Positions 14,603 through 22,701 of a stretch of 25,873 nt of DNA are shown here, in pieces. The position numbers were made by a program, and so were the translations under genes. Below the pieces are notes generated by a model. The model saw only the letters and a list, made by a program, of their open reading frames with translations, was not told the origin of the DNA and did no database searches. How positions within the stretch are numbered: the first letter of the stretch is position 1; every line of letters begins with the position of its first letter. The DNA comes from Bacteroidota bacterium (GTDB taxonomy: Bacteria; Bacteroidota; Bacteroidia; Bacteroidales; UBA1556), in contig QMPB01000006.1 in the NCBI GenBank assembly GCA_003648395.1, positions 1 through 25,873 on the forward strand. Direction: 5' to 3'.

Positions 14603-15118
14603 TTATAATTCAATTTCAAGGGTAAAATTAATACTTTCCAAAGAAATAAGTAGTTTCTTTTTACCTCTTAATTCTTTTACAATTCCAGACTGACCTTTAA
14701 AAGGACCAGATTTAATTTTAATACTTTCACCAACTTTTACAATTTCAGTACTAAGTTCAAATTTAGTTTTATTTATTATTAACTCTTTAATTAAGTCAAT
14801 ATGTCGCTGATGAATAATTGCAGGTTCTCCAGCAAAACGCACATAAGTAACAATGGGTGGAGTTTGTAGTACATTATATAATTGATATCTTTTTACTTTA
14901 ACAAAAATATAAGATTTAAACAATGGTTCTTCTATCCATTTTTTTCTATCTGACCACTGTTTAAGAATCTTAATTACTGGTAAATATGATATAAACCCAT
15001 CTCGTTTAAGTAATTGTTCCGCTTTAAACTCAGTTCTAGATTTTACATAAAAGACAAACCATTCAGATTTCTCAATATGACTAGTTACAATTGGTTTATT
15101 TGTTAAGTTCTGTTCCAA
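14603..15118 (-). CDS. UpxY/NusG-family transcription antiterminator
   Basis: The product is 171 residues. An N-terminal NGN domain begins with WFVFYVKSRTEFKAEQLLKR, followed by SYLPVIKILKQWSDRKKWIE and FKSYIFVKV. The C-terminal KOW segment is SIKIKSGPFKGQSGIVKEL. This is the layout of the specialised NusG paralogues UpxY and RfaH, which bind RNA polymerase and keep long operons, often capsule or LPS, from terminating. No polysaccharide operon is in the window. No ATG is available: the frame is closed by a TAG at 15134 and the first plausible start is TTG at 15118, 15 bases after the glmS stop. A rare start would lower expression. The link to glmS, which supplies GlcN-6-P for amino sugars, is suggestive of cell-surface glycan control, but this is inference. 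Confidence 0.85.
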   Translation of the reverse strand: MEQNLTNKPIVTSHIEKSEWFVFYVKSRTEFKAEQLLKRDGFISYLPVIKILKQWSDRKKWIEEPLFKSYIFVKVKRYQLYNVLQTPPIVTYVRFAGEPAIIHQRHIDLIKELIINKTKFELSTEIVKVGESIKIKSGPFKGQSGIVKELRGKKKLLISLESINFTLEIEL

Positions 15119-15133
15119 TATATTAGTTTTAAT

Positions 15134-16972
15134 CTATTCTACAGTAACAGATTTAGCTAGATTTCGTGGTTGGTCAACATTGCAACCACGCATTAAAGCA
15201 ATATGATAACTAAGTAATTGTAAAGGTACAGTAGCAACCAAAGGAACAAGCATCTCTTCTACGCAAGGTATTTCAATAATATGATCAGCCATTGCAGCCA
15301 CCACTGTATCTCCTTTAGAAACTATAGCGATAATTTTTCCACTTCTAGCTTTAACTTCCTGAATATTACTTACAACTTTGTCATAATGTCCTTTTTTAGG
15401 AGCAATTACTACAACAGGCATTTCTTCATCAATTAGAGCAATAGGACCATGTTTCATTTCTGCAGCAGGATAACCTTCTGCATGAATATATGATATTTCT
15501 TTAAGTTTAAGAGCTCCTTCTAGAGCTACTGGAAAGTTGTAACCACGGCCAAGGTAAAGAAAATTTCTAGAGTCCTTATATAGAGCAGCAATTTTTTCAA
15601 TAATATCATTAGTCTTAAGCACTTCCTCTATTTTCTTAGGAATATCAGCTAATGCATTTAGTAATTGTTGATGGCGGCTTTTTGTAATAGTACCTTTTTC
15701 GTTAGCAATCATTATTGCCATCATAGTTAGTAAAACAACTTGTGATGAAAAAGCTTTAGTAGAAGCAACGCCAATTTCTGGTCCTGCATGAGTGTAAGAA
15801 CCAGCATGAGTAATTCTAGGAATACTTGAACCAACAACATTACATACACCAAGAATTGTAGCACCTTTTTCTTTAGCCATCTTGATAGCAGCCAGAGTGT
15901 CAGCGGTTTCTCCTGATTGAGAAATAGCTATAACTACATCATCCTCATTAATAATTGGATCTCTATATCTGAATTCTGAAGCATATTCCACTTCAACAGG
16001 AATTCTAGTTAATTCTTCAAATAAATATTCTCCAACCAGACCAGCATGCCACGAAGTACCACAAGCAATCATTAAGATTCTTTTGGCATTCTTAAGTTTA
16101 TTTTTATAATCAGTAATTCCACCGATAGAGATAACGCCTTGCTTTAGTCTTAATCTACCAAGCATGGTTTCAGCAATAGAATTAGGTTGTTCGAATATCT
16201 CTTTAAGCATAAAGTGAGGATATCCTCCTTTTTCTAATACATCAAGATTAAGTGTAAGTTCTTGAAAATATGGTGTATGCTTAATATTTGAGATGCTTTT
16301 TAGTTCAATTTCTTTTCCTTTTTCAAGAATAGCCATTTCCTCATCTTCAAGGTAAACAACTTTACGTGTATATTCTACTATTGGAGTAGCATCAGAAGCA
16401 ATAAAAAATTCATTATTACCAACACCAATTACCATTGGACTTCCTTTTTTTGCCGCTATTAATTTTCCATCATCATGCTTAGAAATAACAACTATTGCGT
16501 AAGCTCCAACTACTTGATTTAGTGCAATTCTAACAGATTCAATAAGGTCTAATTTAGTTGTTGACTTTACATTTTCAATAAGGTGAATTAACACCTCGGT
16601 ATCAGTTTCACTTTCAAAAACATGGCCACGATTCTGTAATTCTTCGCGTAAAGAATTATAGTTTTCTATAATACCATTATGAATAATTGCTAATTCTTTA
16701 TTTTGAGAATAATGTGGGTGAGCATTTACATCATTTGGTTCACCATGTGTAGCCCATCTAGTATGAGCAATGCCAATAGTTCCACTAATATTTTTTCCTT
16801 TAACAAACTTTTCAAGTTCTTCAACTTTTCCTCTTCGTTTATAAAGGTTTAAATCTCCATTAATAATTGCAATTCCTGAGCTATCATATCCTCTATACTC
16901 AAGTCTATGAAGTCCTTTAATAAGTATTGGGTATGCTTCTCTATCTCCCAGATACGCTACAATTCCACACAT
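15134..16972 (-). CDS. glmS: glutamine--fructose-6-phosphate aminotransferase (isomerizing)
   Basis: The product is 612 residues, the standard length. The mature N-terminal nucleophile Cys2 follows Met1 in MCGIVAYLG, with EYRGYDSSGIAI typical of the class II glutamine amidotransferase domain (1-240). The isomerase half has two SIS domains, with ACGTSWHAGLVGEYLFEELT and ISQSGETADTLAA in the first and YLGRGYNFPVALEGALKLKE in the second. The C-terminus DQPRNLAKSVTVE is the family's conserved end. It makes glucosamine-6-phosphate, the entry to peptidoglycan and LPS amino sugars. It lies third in the operon, 35 bases after the DUF4270 gene. No glmS ribozyme is seen in the short upstream gap, as expected outside Firmicutes. 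Confidence 0.97.
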   Translation of the reverse strand: MCGIVAYLGDREAYPILIKGLHRLEYRGYDSSGIAIINGDLNLYKRRGKVEELEKFVKGKNISGTIGIAHTRWATHGEPNDVNAHPHYSQNKELAIIHNGIIENYNSLREELQNRGHVFESETDTEVLIHLIENVKSTTKLDLIESVRIALNQVVGAYAIVVISKHDDGKLIAAKKGSPMVIGVGNNEFFIASDATPIVEYTRKVVYLEDEEMAILEKGKEIELKSISNIKHTPYFQELTLNLDVLEKGGYPHFMLKEIFEQPNSIAETMLGRLRLKQGVISIGGITDYKNKLKNAKRILMIACGTSWHAGLVGEYLFEELTRIPVEVEYASEFRYRDPIINEDDVVIAISQSGETADTLAAIKMAKEKGATILGVCNVVGSSIPRITHAGSYTHAGPEIGVASTKAFSSQVVLLTMMAIMIANEKGTITKSRHQQLLNALADIPKKIEEVLKTNDIIEKIAALYKDSRNFLYLGRGYNFPVALEGALKLKEISYIHAEGYPAAEMKHGPIALIDEEMPVVVIAPKKGHYDKVVSNIQEVKARSGKIIAIVSKGDTVVAAMADHIIEIPCVEEMLVPLVATVPLQLLSYHIALMRGCNVDQPRNLAKSVTVE

Positions 16973-17007
16973 AATATTAAATATTGATTAGTTTTTTTTA
17001 TTTTCAA

Positions 17008-18357
17008 TTACGGATTAACATCCGCGAAGTAAACTCTTAATCTCGTATTTCTTACGTTAGTCTTATTTCCATTAAATACCGCTCTATTTCCAAGTACAGC
17101 TTCTCCATTAATAATTAATCTATATCCATGCCAATTGGAAGTTCCTAAAAGCATTTCTTGTATTGTTCGAGTAATATTAAATATATATTGATTGTTAATA
17201 GGGTCGTATTGTCCACCAAAGTATGTATTTCCTTCATAAGAATCTGTAATAAACATATTATTACCATCTTCATTCACCCCAACTATAGATATACTAAGAG
17301 GTACAGAATAATTTGCTGTATCACTAATATCTGAAATATTAAAAATAATTTCTGCTTTTTGAATGGCAGCAGGGTGTTCCTTGTTTAATTCAGTAATATA
17401 TGGGAAGTTAATCTCTGTGCGGACACCTGCTGTTGGTTGGATATAAAAAACATGATTATCCATAGTATTGTCTTTTAATACAACTTGATTGTAGAAGTCG
17501 GGGTCTGAATTTGTATAATCAAAATGGTCAAAATACGAATATTTTGCGCAATTTTCGTTTATCACAAAGTATTCAAAAGTTGTATCTTCATCATTATGGT
17601 AGTATAAAGTTATTCTAGAAAAAGTAGAATTTAATTTTACACTAGCCAATCCTCCACCATCAAGTTTTTCATCGGCAATTATGTAAAATCCCTTAATAAA
17701 CTTCAAAAATTCCTCATTATTACTAAGTTCTGTTTGACCTGATTTGCTTAAAATCATTTCTCCAAAACTAATTGGTAAATTCATTCTAAGGTGTGGTCTA
17801 ACTTTTCCTCCAACTAACTGAATAGAGTCATTTAATTTGAAAACTAAATCTTCATCAAATAAGGGAGGTTGAATAACAGCAAGACTTCTGTTAGAAAAAT
17901 AGCCACTATCCACATTCATGCTTTCGTCCAGTTGATAAATCTTAATATGTTGAGTAGCGGCAGTATCACCATAAAAACCTACATAGTCAAGCCCAAAAAC
18001 AATTGAATCACAAATTGGGTTATTCCCAAAATCTAAATCATTATTAGCTAACCGAGTCTGAGTATACATTCCTGCAGATGTAGTTCCAAAAATAGGATCA
18101 AAAACACTTCCTAATAATTGTGGGCTTACATTTCTTGTAGGAATAGAATCTACGATGTAACTATGAGTTGTAACTGTAATTGTATCAGTAAAGTTTAGTA
18201 GTATATGTTCTCCTGGTTGAGCAACAATTTCTTGTCCAATATCTTCAGGCTTTGTACAGCTAAAAACTATCACTGCTGATAAAATAATTATCAGCAGTGA
18301 TGTATTAATATTAAGATATTTTTTCAATGGTGTTTTATTCTTCAAGTAAGTTATCAT
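17008..18357 (-). CDS. DUF4270 family lipoprotein
   Basis: The product is 449 residues from ATG 18357. Earlier in-frame ATGs at 18366 and 18387 are possible but would increase the overlap with the upstream gene beyond 23 bases. A lipoprotein signal peptide (hydrophobic LLIIILSAVIVFSC) ends at C34, followed by TKPEDIGQ. The mature protein matches DUF4270, a beta-rich Bacteroidota lipoprotein family: LLGSVFDPIFGTTSAGMYTQ (near 80-100), CDSIVFGLDYVGFYGD, SFGEMILSKSG, GFYIIADE, and the C-terminal IQEMLLGTSNWHGYRLIING with NTRLRVYF. Its function is unknown to me. It lies between a starch-synthase-like gene and glmS, an order I recall as common in the phylum, so a role in envelope or surface glycan metabolism is plausible but unproven. 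Confidence 0.85.
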   Translation of the reverse strand: MITYLKNKTPLKKYLNINTSLLIIILSAVIVFSCTKPEDIGQEIVAQPGEHILLNFTDTITVTTHSYIVDSIPTRNVSPQLLGSVFDPIFGTTSAGMYTQTRLANNDLDFGNNPICDSIVFGLDYVGFYGDTAATQHIKIYQLDESMNVDSGYFSNRSLAVIQPPLFDEDLVFKLNDSIQLVGGKVRPHLRMNLPISFGEMILSKSGQTELSNNEEFLKFIKGFYIIADEKLDGGGLASVKLNSTFSRITLYYHNDEDTTFEYFVINENCAKYSYFDHFDYTNSDPDFYNQVVLKDNTMDNHVFYIQPTAGVRTEINFPYITELNKEHPAAIQKAEIIFNISDISDTANYSVPLSISIVGVNEDGNNMFITDSYEGNTYFGGQYDPINNQYIFNITRTIQEMLLGTSNWHGYRLIINGEAVLGNRAVFNGNKTNVRNTRLRVYFADVNP

Positions 18358-19144
18358 AAAAATCATTGTATAGTTTCTTATACTCATCGCCTTCGACAAA
18401 AGCTAAGATTTTCTTACCACTTTCTTGAGCATATTTATCTATAACGGGATCAATTTCTGATTCACTATAAATAATGGCATCACAAAGGTCTATTGCGCTT
18501 TTCATTATACCAACGTGTGATTTTTCATTATAGTGTAATGTGTTTTCTTCATCTAATCCTTCATGAATTAATTTTTCAACAAAATTATCATCAAGTTTTT
18601 CTTTAAATCCATCATTATATAGCGATAGCACTATTTTAGAATCAGAAAAAAGAGGGTTGTCTTGGAATATTTTTCTTAAATACATAGGAACAAGACTGCC
18701 AAACCAACCATTAACATGAATAATATCGGGAGCCCAACCTAGTTTTTTAACAGTTTCAATAACTCCTCTAGCATAGAAAATAGCTCTTTCGTCATTGTCT
18801 TTATAAAATTTACCAGACTTATTAGTGAAAACAAATTTTCTTTGAAAATAATCTTCATTATCAATAAAATATACTTGCATTCTTGCAGTTTGAATAGAAG
18901 CAACTTTAATAATAAGAGGATGATCCATATCATTGATAATAAGGTTCATCCCTGATAGTCTTATGACCTCATGTAATTGATTTCTTCGCTCGTTTATTAA
19001 TCCAAAACGAGGCATAAATGTTCTTATTTCCTTTTTACTTTCTTGAGTTGCTTGAGGTAGAAATCTACCCATTGAGCTCATATACGATTCTGGTAAATAA
19101 GGAGTTATTTCCTGATTAACATAAAGTATCTTAGGCTTTTCCAT
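18335..19144 (-). CDS. half-length glycogen/starch-synthase-like protein (GT5 N-terminal domain only)
   Basis: The product is 269 residues against about 480 for a complete GlgA. It corresponds to the N-terminal Rossmann half of GT5 enzymes: KILYVNQEITPYLPES at the start, IRTFMPRFGLINERR, the acceptor-side PDIIHVNGWFGSLVPMYL (140-157), then SKIVLSLYNDGF. Two things needed for synthase activity are missing. The K-x-G-G-L nucleotide-sugar motif near the N-terminus reads SYMSSMGRFLP instead, and the whole C-terminal donor-binding domain is absent. It is therefore probably not a synthase. Half-length versions next to panC and DUF4270 genes recur in Bacteroidota as far as I recall, so this is not a recent truncation. 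It is the first gene of the operon, with the window's best promoter upstream. Confidence 0.82.
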   Translation of the reverse strand: MEKPKILYVNQEITPYLPESYMSSMGRFLPQATQESKKEIRTFMPRFGLINERRNQLHEVIRLSGMNLIINDMDHPLIIKVASIQTARMQVYFIDNEDYFQRKFVFTNKSGKFYKDNDERAIFYARGVIETVKKLGWAPDIIHVNGWFGSLVPMYLRKIFQDNPLFSDSKIVLSLYNDGFKEKLDDNFVEKLIHEGLDEENTLHYNEKSHVGIMKSAIDLCDAIIYSESEIDPVIDKYAQESGKKILAFVEGDEYKKLYNDFYDNLLEE

Positions 19145-19173
19145 GGTTAAAATGTTTTCTAAAAATTATAGTG

Positions 19174-19206
19174 CAAAAGTAGGAAAAAAATGTAATTTTA
19201 GCAAAA
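19174..19206 (-). promoter_or_regulatory. canonical Bacteroidota promoter for the glmS operon
   Basis: On the minus strand TTTTG (19202-19206) is followed by exactly 20 bases and then TACTTTTG (19174-19181), matching the TTTG-N19-21-TAnnTTTG consensus of the primary sigma factor. The ATG at 19144 lies 29 bases further, giving a leader of about 25 bases. Confidence 0.8.
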
Positions 19207-19256
19207 TTATTAATGGAGTATACCTTATATTATTTTTATCATTTATTTACCCGATA

Positions 19257-20099
19257 ATGAGAACATTAAAAAGAAAAGGTGAGATTGAAAGCCTTCTAGA
19301 GAATTATAGAAATAATGAAAAGTCAATTGGATTTGTTCCAACAATGGGAGCCTTACACCGTGGACATTTATCTTTAATTAGAAAAGCAAAAGAAGAAAAT
19401 GATATTTGTGTATGTTCAATTTATGTTAATCCAACACAGTTTAATAATCCTAATGATTTAGAGAAATATCCACGGCAGTTAGAAGAAGATATTAAACTTC
19501 TTGAAAATATTAATTGTGATATATTATTTGCTCCAGATAATGAAGAAATGTATCCTGAAAACGAAGATGAAATGTCTTTTAATTTTGGTGAATTGGAAAA
19601 TGTAATGGAGGGTAAATATCGTCCTGGGCATTTTATGGGTGTCGGAACTATTGTAAAAAAGTTATTGGATATTGTGAAACCAAATAGGGCATATTTTGGA
19701 AAAAAAGATTACCAACAATTATTAATTATTAGATCTGTATGTGAGCAATATAATATTGATACAGAGATTATTGGATGCGAAATTATCAGAGAAGAAGATG
19801 GTCTAGCTATGAGTAGCCGTAATAAAAGATTGAGTCCAAAACAGAGAGAGGAAGCACCATATATTTATTCTGTTTTAGATTATGCATCTATTATGGGAAG
19901 ACGAATGCAAGTAACAGATTTAAAAGACTGGGTTGCAAAGAAAATTAGCTCAAATAAGGAAATGGAACTCGAGTACTTTGAGGTATGTGATGCAAATGAT
20001 TTATCAATTATCAAAGAGTGGGGATATGACCAAAAAGTAATGGGATTTATAGTTGTAAATATGGGAGATATCCGATTGATAGATAATATTAATATTTAG
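19257..20099 (+). CDS. panC: pantoate--beta-alanine ligase
   Basis: The product is 280 residues, the usual length. ATG 19257 is chosen over upstream in-frame ATGs because those add a 38-residue extension with no homology to PanC that runs through the divergent promoter. It joins pantoate and beta-alanine using ATP to make pantothenate, the precursor of CoA. Motifs are the HIGH-like PTMGALHRGH (28-37), SIYVNPTQFN (54-63), the pantoate-binding YFGKKDYQQL (146-155), and EEDGLAMSSRNKRLS (179-193), the KMSKS-like loop. It is divergent from the starch-synthase-like gene. The Nudix hydrolase follows after 39 bases. No clear TAnnTTTG box was seen for it. Confidence 0.96.
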   Translation: MRTLKRKGEIESLLENYRNNEKSIGFVPTMGALHRGHLSLIRKAKEENDICVCSIYVNPTQFNNPNDLEKYPRQLEEDIKLLENINCDILFAPDNEEMYPENEDEMSFNFGELENVMEGKYRPGHFMGVGTIVKKLLDIVKPNRAYFGKKDYQQLLIIRSVCEQYNIDTEIIGCEIIREEDGLAMSSRNKRLSPKQREEAPYIYSVLDYASIMGRRMQVTDLKDWVAKKISSNKEMELEYFEVCDANDLSIIKEWGYDQKVMGFIVVNMGDIRLIDNINI

Positions 20100-20138
20100 T
20101 TTTAATGTTTATAAAACACTATTAATCAAAAGAATAAT

Positions 20139-20813
20139 ATGGCAGCTAAGCATATAAATACAATAATAGAACAATTTAAAACAAAATTAAAGGAGCCAGC
20201 AGGTCTTGTTGCACAACTTAAAATGGCACCGAAACTACGTGAAAAAGAGTTATTGCTATATAATAATAATGATATTAAAAGTAAAAGTGCCGTTTTAATA
20301 CTGTTGTATATACAAAATAATGAAATTTATATTGTTCTGACCAAAAGATCAGCGAACCTAAGAAAACATAGTGGTCAGATATCATTTCCAGGGGGTAAAT
20401 TTGATGAAAGGGATAAGGATTTGTCAGTAACAGCCTTTAGAGAAGCAAAGGAGGAAATAGGATTTGAAAGAGAGGGTGTAGAAATTTTAGGTTGGTTAAC
20501 GACATTGATTATTCCTGTAACAAATTTTGAAGTACATCCCTTGGTGATTTTCAGTAAACAAGAACCAAAACTTAAAATTAGTGAAGAGGAGGTTGATTGT
20601 ATTATTAAAACATCAATAAAAGATTTATTAAATCTTAAAAACATAAAACGAACTAGTTTTGGAAATTCAACATCAGGAAGATTTATTAAAGCACCATACT
20701 TTGAAATTGAAGGGTATAAAGTTTGGGGGGCAACAGCAATGATTATCTCAGAGTTATTATTAACTCTTTTCCCAGAATCTGATTATGAAAAACACAATAT
20801 GTCATTTTATTAA
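20139..20813 (+). CDS. CoA pyrophosphatase-type Nudix hydrolase
   Basis: The product is 224 residues. It has the NudL/UPF0035 signature LTKRSANLRKHSGQISFPGG (67-86) just before the Nudix helix, whose core is TAFREAKEEIGF (98-109). The combination LRxHxGQISFPGG plus the Nudix box marks the CoA diphosphohydrolase subfamily, which cleaves CoA and its derivatives to phosphopantetheine and 3',5'-ADP. HPLVIF and the C-terminal ATAMIISELL also fit. It lies 39 bases after panC and is probably co-transcribed, which would put CoA synthesis and CoA turnover in one unit. Substrate range beyond CoA derivatives cannot be read from sequence. Confidence 0.88.
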   Translation: MAAKHINTIIEQFKTKLKEPAGLVAQLKMAPKLREKELLLYNNNDIKSKSAVLILLYIQNNEIYIVLTKRSANLRKHSGQISFPGGKFDERDKDLSVTAFREAKEEIGFEREGVEILGWLTTLIIPVTNFEVHPLVIFSKQEPKLKISEEEVDCIIKTSIKDLLNLKNIKRTSFGNSTSGRFIKAPYFEIEGYKVWGATAMIISELLLTLFPESDYEKHNMSFY

Positions 20814-20866
20814 TCCTAGTTTGAATTAAGATTTTATCTAAGCAGCTATTAAACTCGGTATATTAA

Positions 20867-20874
20867 TATATATT
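20867..20874 (+). promoter_or_regulatory. -7 box for yicC-gmk
   Basis: TATATTTG matches TAnnTTTG and lies 22 bases before the yicC ATG at 20897. No -33 element at standard spacing. Confidence 0.45.
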
Positions 20875-20896
20875 TGCAGCACAAAATATATATGAT

Positions 20897-21772
20897 ATGA
20901 TACGGTCGATGACAGGCTATGGAAAAGCCGAAACTATTTTAGAAAATGTAAAAATAAGTATTGAGCTAAAATCGCTTAATAGTAAGCAGCTGGATGTAAA
21001 TATTAGAATGCCTTATAGTTATAATTCTAAAGAAATTGAATTAAGGTCTTTAATTTCAAAAAGCCTAGAAAGAGGAAAAATCTCTGTTTTTCTTAATATT
21101 GAATATCTTGGTGATAAATCAAATCATAGTATAAATATAAACTTGGCAGAAGTTTACTATAATCAATTGCGAGAACTAGCAAATAAAGTTGGCAATAGCA
21201 CAGATAATTTATTGCAAAGTGTTATGCGTATGCCAGATGTGGTAAAGCCAGTTAATGAGAAGGTTGATGAAAATGAATGGAAAGAAGTCATTAAGTTAGC
21301 AAAGGAGGCGCTAGATAAACAAGATGAGTTTCGTTTGCAAGAAGGAAAGACGTTAGAGGAGGACTTTAGATTGAGAATATCGAATATTCTTAATTTATTA
21401 AAGCAGGTTGATAAGTACGAAAATCTACGTATTGAGACGATAAAAGAGAGAATGCAACAGTCATTGAATAAGCATTTTGACGAGGCATCAGTTGATAAAA
21501 ATAGGTTTGAACAAGAATTGATATTCTATTTTGAAAAACTTGATATAACCGAAGAAAAAGTACGATTAAGCAAGCATTGTGATTATTTTATCGAAACATT
21601 GAATGAAAATATCATATCAAAAGGAAAAAAACTTGGATTTATACTTCAGGAGATAGGAAGAGAGATTAATACTTTAGGAAGTAAATCCAATAATCAGGAT
21701 ATGCAAAAGATTGTAGTTCAAATGAAAGATGAATTAGAAAAAATTAAAGAACAAGCTTTGAATATCTTATAA
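20897..21772 (+). CDS. yicC: YicC family endoribonuclease-like protein
   Basis: The product is 291 residues, the family's standard length. The N-terminus MIRSMTGYGKAE is the family hallmark, and the middle has SLNSKQLDVNIRMP (YicC-like N-terminal domain). The C-terminal DUF1732 domain has RFEQELIFYFEKLDITEEKVRLSKHCDYF and the closing GRKL-like region KGKKLGFILQEIGREINTLGSK and SNNQDMQKIVVQMKDELEKI. YicC/YloC proteins act in RNA decay in E. coli and Bacillus; the precise activity in Bacteroidota is not known to me. The gene is followed after one base by gmk, the widely conserved neighbour order, so the pair is one transcript and likely translationally coupled. Confidence 0.94.
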   Translation: MIRSMTGYGKAETILENVKISIELKSLNSKQLDVNIRMPYSYNSKEIELRSLISKSLERGKISVFLNIEYLGDKSNHSININLAEVYYNQLRELANKVGNSTDNLLQSVMRMPDVVKPVNEKVDENEWKEVIKLAKEALDKQDEFRLQEGKTLEEDFRLRISNILNLLKQVDKYENLRIETIKERMQQSLNKHFDEASVDKNRFEQELIFYFEKLDITEEKVRLSKHCDYFIETLNENIISKGKKLGFILQEIGREINTLGSKSNNQDMQKIVVQMKDELEKIKEQALNIL

Positions 21773-21773
21773 A

Positions 21774-22343
21774 ATGAGAGGTAAATTAATAATATTTTCT
21801 GCTCCTTCAGGTTCTGGAAAAACAACTATTGTTAAGGAAATTCTTAAAACAGATATTCCCTTTGGATTTTCAGTATCAGCAACTAGTCGACCTCCTCGTG
21901 AAGGAGAAATACATGCAAAAGATTACTACTTCTTCACCGTTGATGAGTTTAAACAAAAGGCTGAAAAAGCTGAATTTATTGAATGGGAAGAGGTTTATCA
22001 TAATCAGTTTTACGGTACTCTTAAGTCTGAAATAGAGAGCCTTAGAAATATAGGTAAGCATGTACTATTTGATATTGACGTAGTTGGAGGACTGAACTTA
22101 AAGAATCAGTTTAGAGACGAAGCTTTGGCAATATTTATTTTACCGCCCTCAATAGAAGAACTAGAAAAAAGATTAAAAGGAAGGGGAACTGAAGATGAAA
22201 TCTCATTAAAAAAGAGACTTGATAAATCTGAGCAAGAAATGAGTTTTGCTTCTAAATTTGATATTCAGATTGTAAATGATGATTTGAATAAGGCTGTTGA
22301 GAAGTGTATTGAGGAAATAGAGAGGTTTATTATTAGTACATGA
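21774..22343 (+). CDS. gmk: guanylate kinase
   Basis: The product is 189 residues, full length. The P-loop APSGSGKT (10-17) lies at the N-terminus, followed by the GMP-binding SATSRPPREGE (35-45) and DYYFFTVDEF. Then come EFIEWEEVYHNQFYG, the LFDIDVVGGLNLK region, and the lid RLKGRGTEDE with RLDKSEQEM. It phosphorylates GMP to GDP with ATP. ATG 21774 is one base after the yicC stop. The gene is last in the pair; the strong hairpin at 22372-22413 lies 28 bases downstream but lacks a U-run. Confidence 0.97.
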   Translation: MRGKLIIFSAPSGSGKTTIVKEILKTDIPFGFSVSATSRPPREGEIHAKDYYFFTVDEFKQKAEKAEFIEWEEVYHNQFYGTLKSEIESLRNIGKHVLFDIDVVGGLNLKNQFRDEALAIFILPPSIEELEKRLKGRGTEDEISLKKRLDKSEQEMSFASKFDIQIVNDDLNKAVEKCIEEIERFIIST

Positions 22344-22371
22344 TATTTTTCTAGGCTTATAATAATTAATA

Positions 22372-22413
22372 GCTTTTGGCGTGAGTTTTTGAAACAAAAA
22401 CCATGACAAAAGC
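22372..22413 (+). repeat. strong 18-bp hairpin downstream of gmk
   Basis: GCTTTTG (22372-22378) pairs with CAAAAGC (22407-22413), CGTG (22380-22383) with CATG (22402-22405, one G-U), and GTTTTTG (22385-22391) with CAAAAAC (22395-22401). The loop is AAA; there is one bulged A and one mismatch. No U-run follows on either strand. It may protect the 3' end of the gmk mRNA or control the micro-ORF whose ATG lies inside it. Confidence 0.6.
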
Positions 22414-22474
22414 GGCAAGAAAAAGGAAAAAGAGAAGACGAAATCACGATTATCCTATATCTCAATTTTTTTAA
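22403..22474 (+). CDS. possible 23-codon basic micro-ORF
   Basis: ATG at 22403 opens a 23-codon frame ending TAA at 22474. The product begins MTKAARKRKKRRRNH and ends DYPISQFF, with ten Lys/Arg in the first 13 residues. The start codon lies in the 3' arm of the hairpin above. I know no homologue. The strongly basic composition could simply reflect an A/G-rich stretch, so this is a weak candidate. Confidence 0.2.
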   Translation: MTKAARKRKKRRRNHDYPISQFF

Positions 22475-22701
22475 TCGGACACTTGTGTGATAAAAGTTAG
22501 CTTTCATAAAGCATTTAGATAATGTAATAATTATCATGATTTGAAAGCCGTTTACAAGCTATTCTAAATAATAAAATATTATATGTATAGTTATATGGTT
22601 GATATACTGATATATGTGAAGTGTCCTATTTCTAGTAGTTTATACTAATACGCACCTAAATACTCATTAATTTTAAACCGTTATAAATAAGATAATTTAT
22701 T

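Larger units (their letters stand above)
22344..22701 (+). other. 358-bp A/T-rich intergenic region
   Basis: Besides the hairpin and micro-ORF listed separately, this gap holds an eight-base inverted repeat GGACACTT (22477-22484) and AAGTGTCC (22619-22626) around about 134 bases of A/T-rich sequence. No tRNA, terminator with U-run or consensus promoter box for the flavoprotein gene was found in it. Confidence 0.5.

Noticed and set aside
16973..17007. glmS ribozyme upstream of glmS
   Set aside because: The gap is only 35 bases and shows no ribozyme core; the ribozyme is typical of Firmicutes.
19143..19256. A longer start for panC adding 38 residues
   Set aside because: The extension has no PanC homology and overlaps the promoter of the divergent operon.
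22206..22537. Minus-strand frames over the gmk end and the following gap
   Set aside because: They are low-complexity translations overlapping gmk and the hairpin, with no recognisable domain or promoter.
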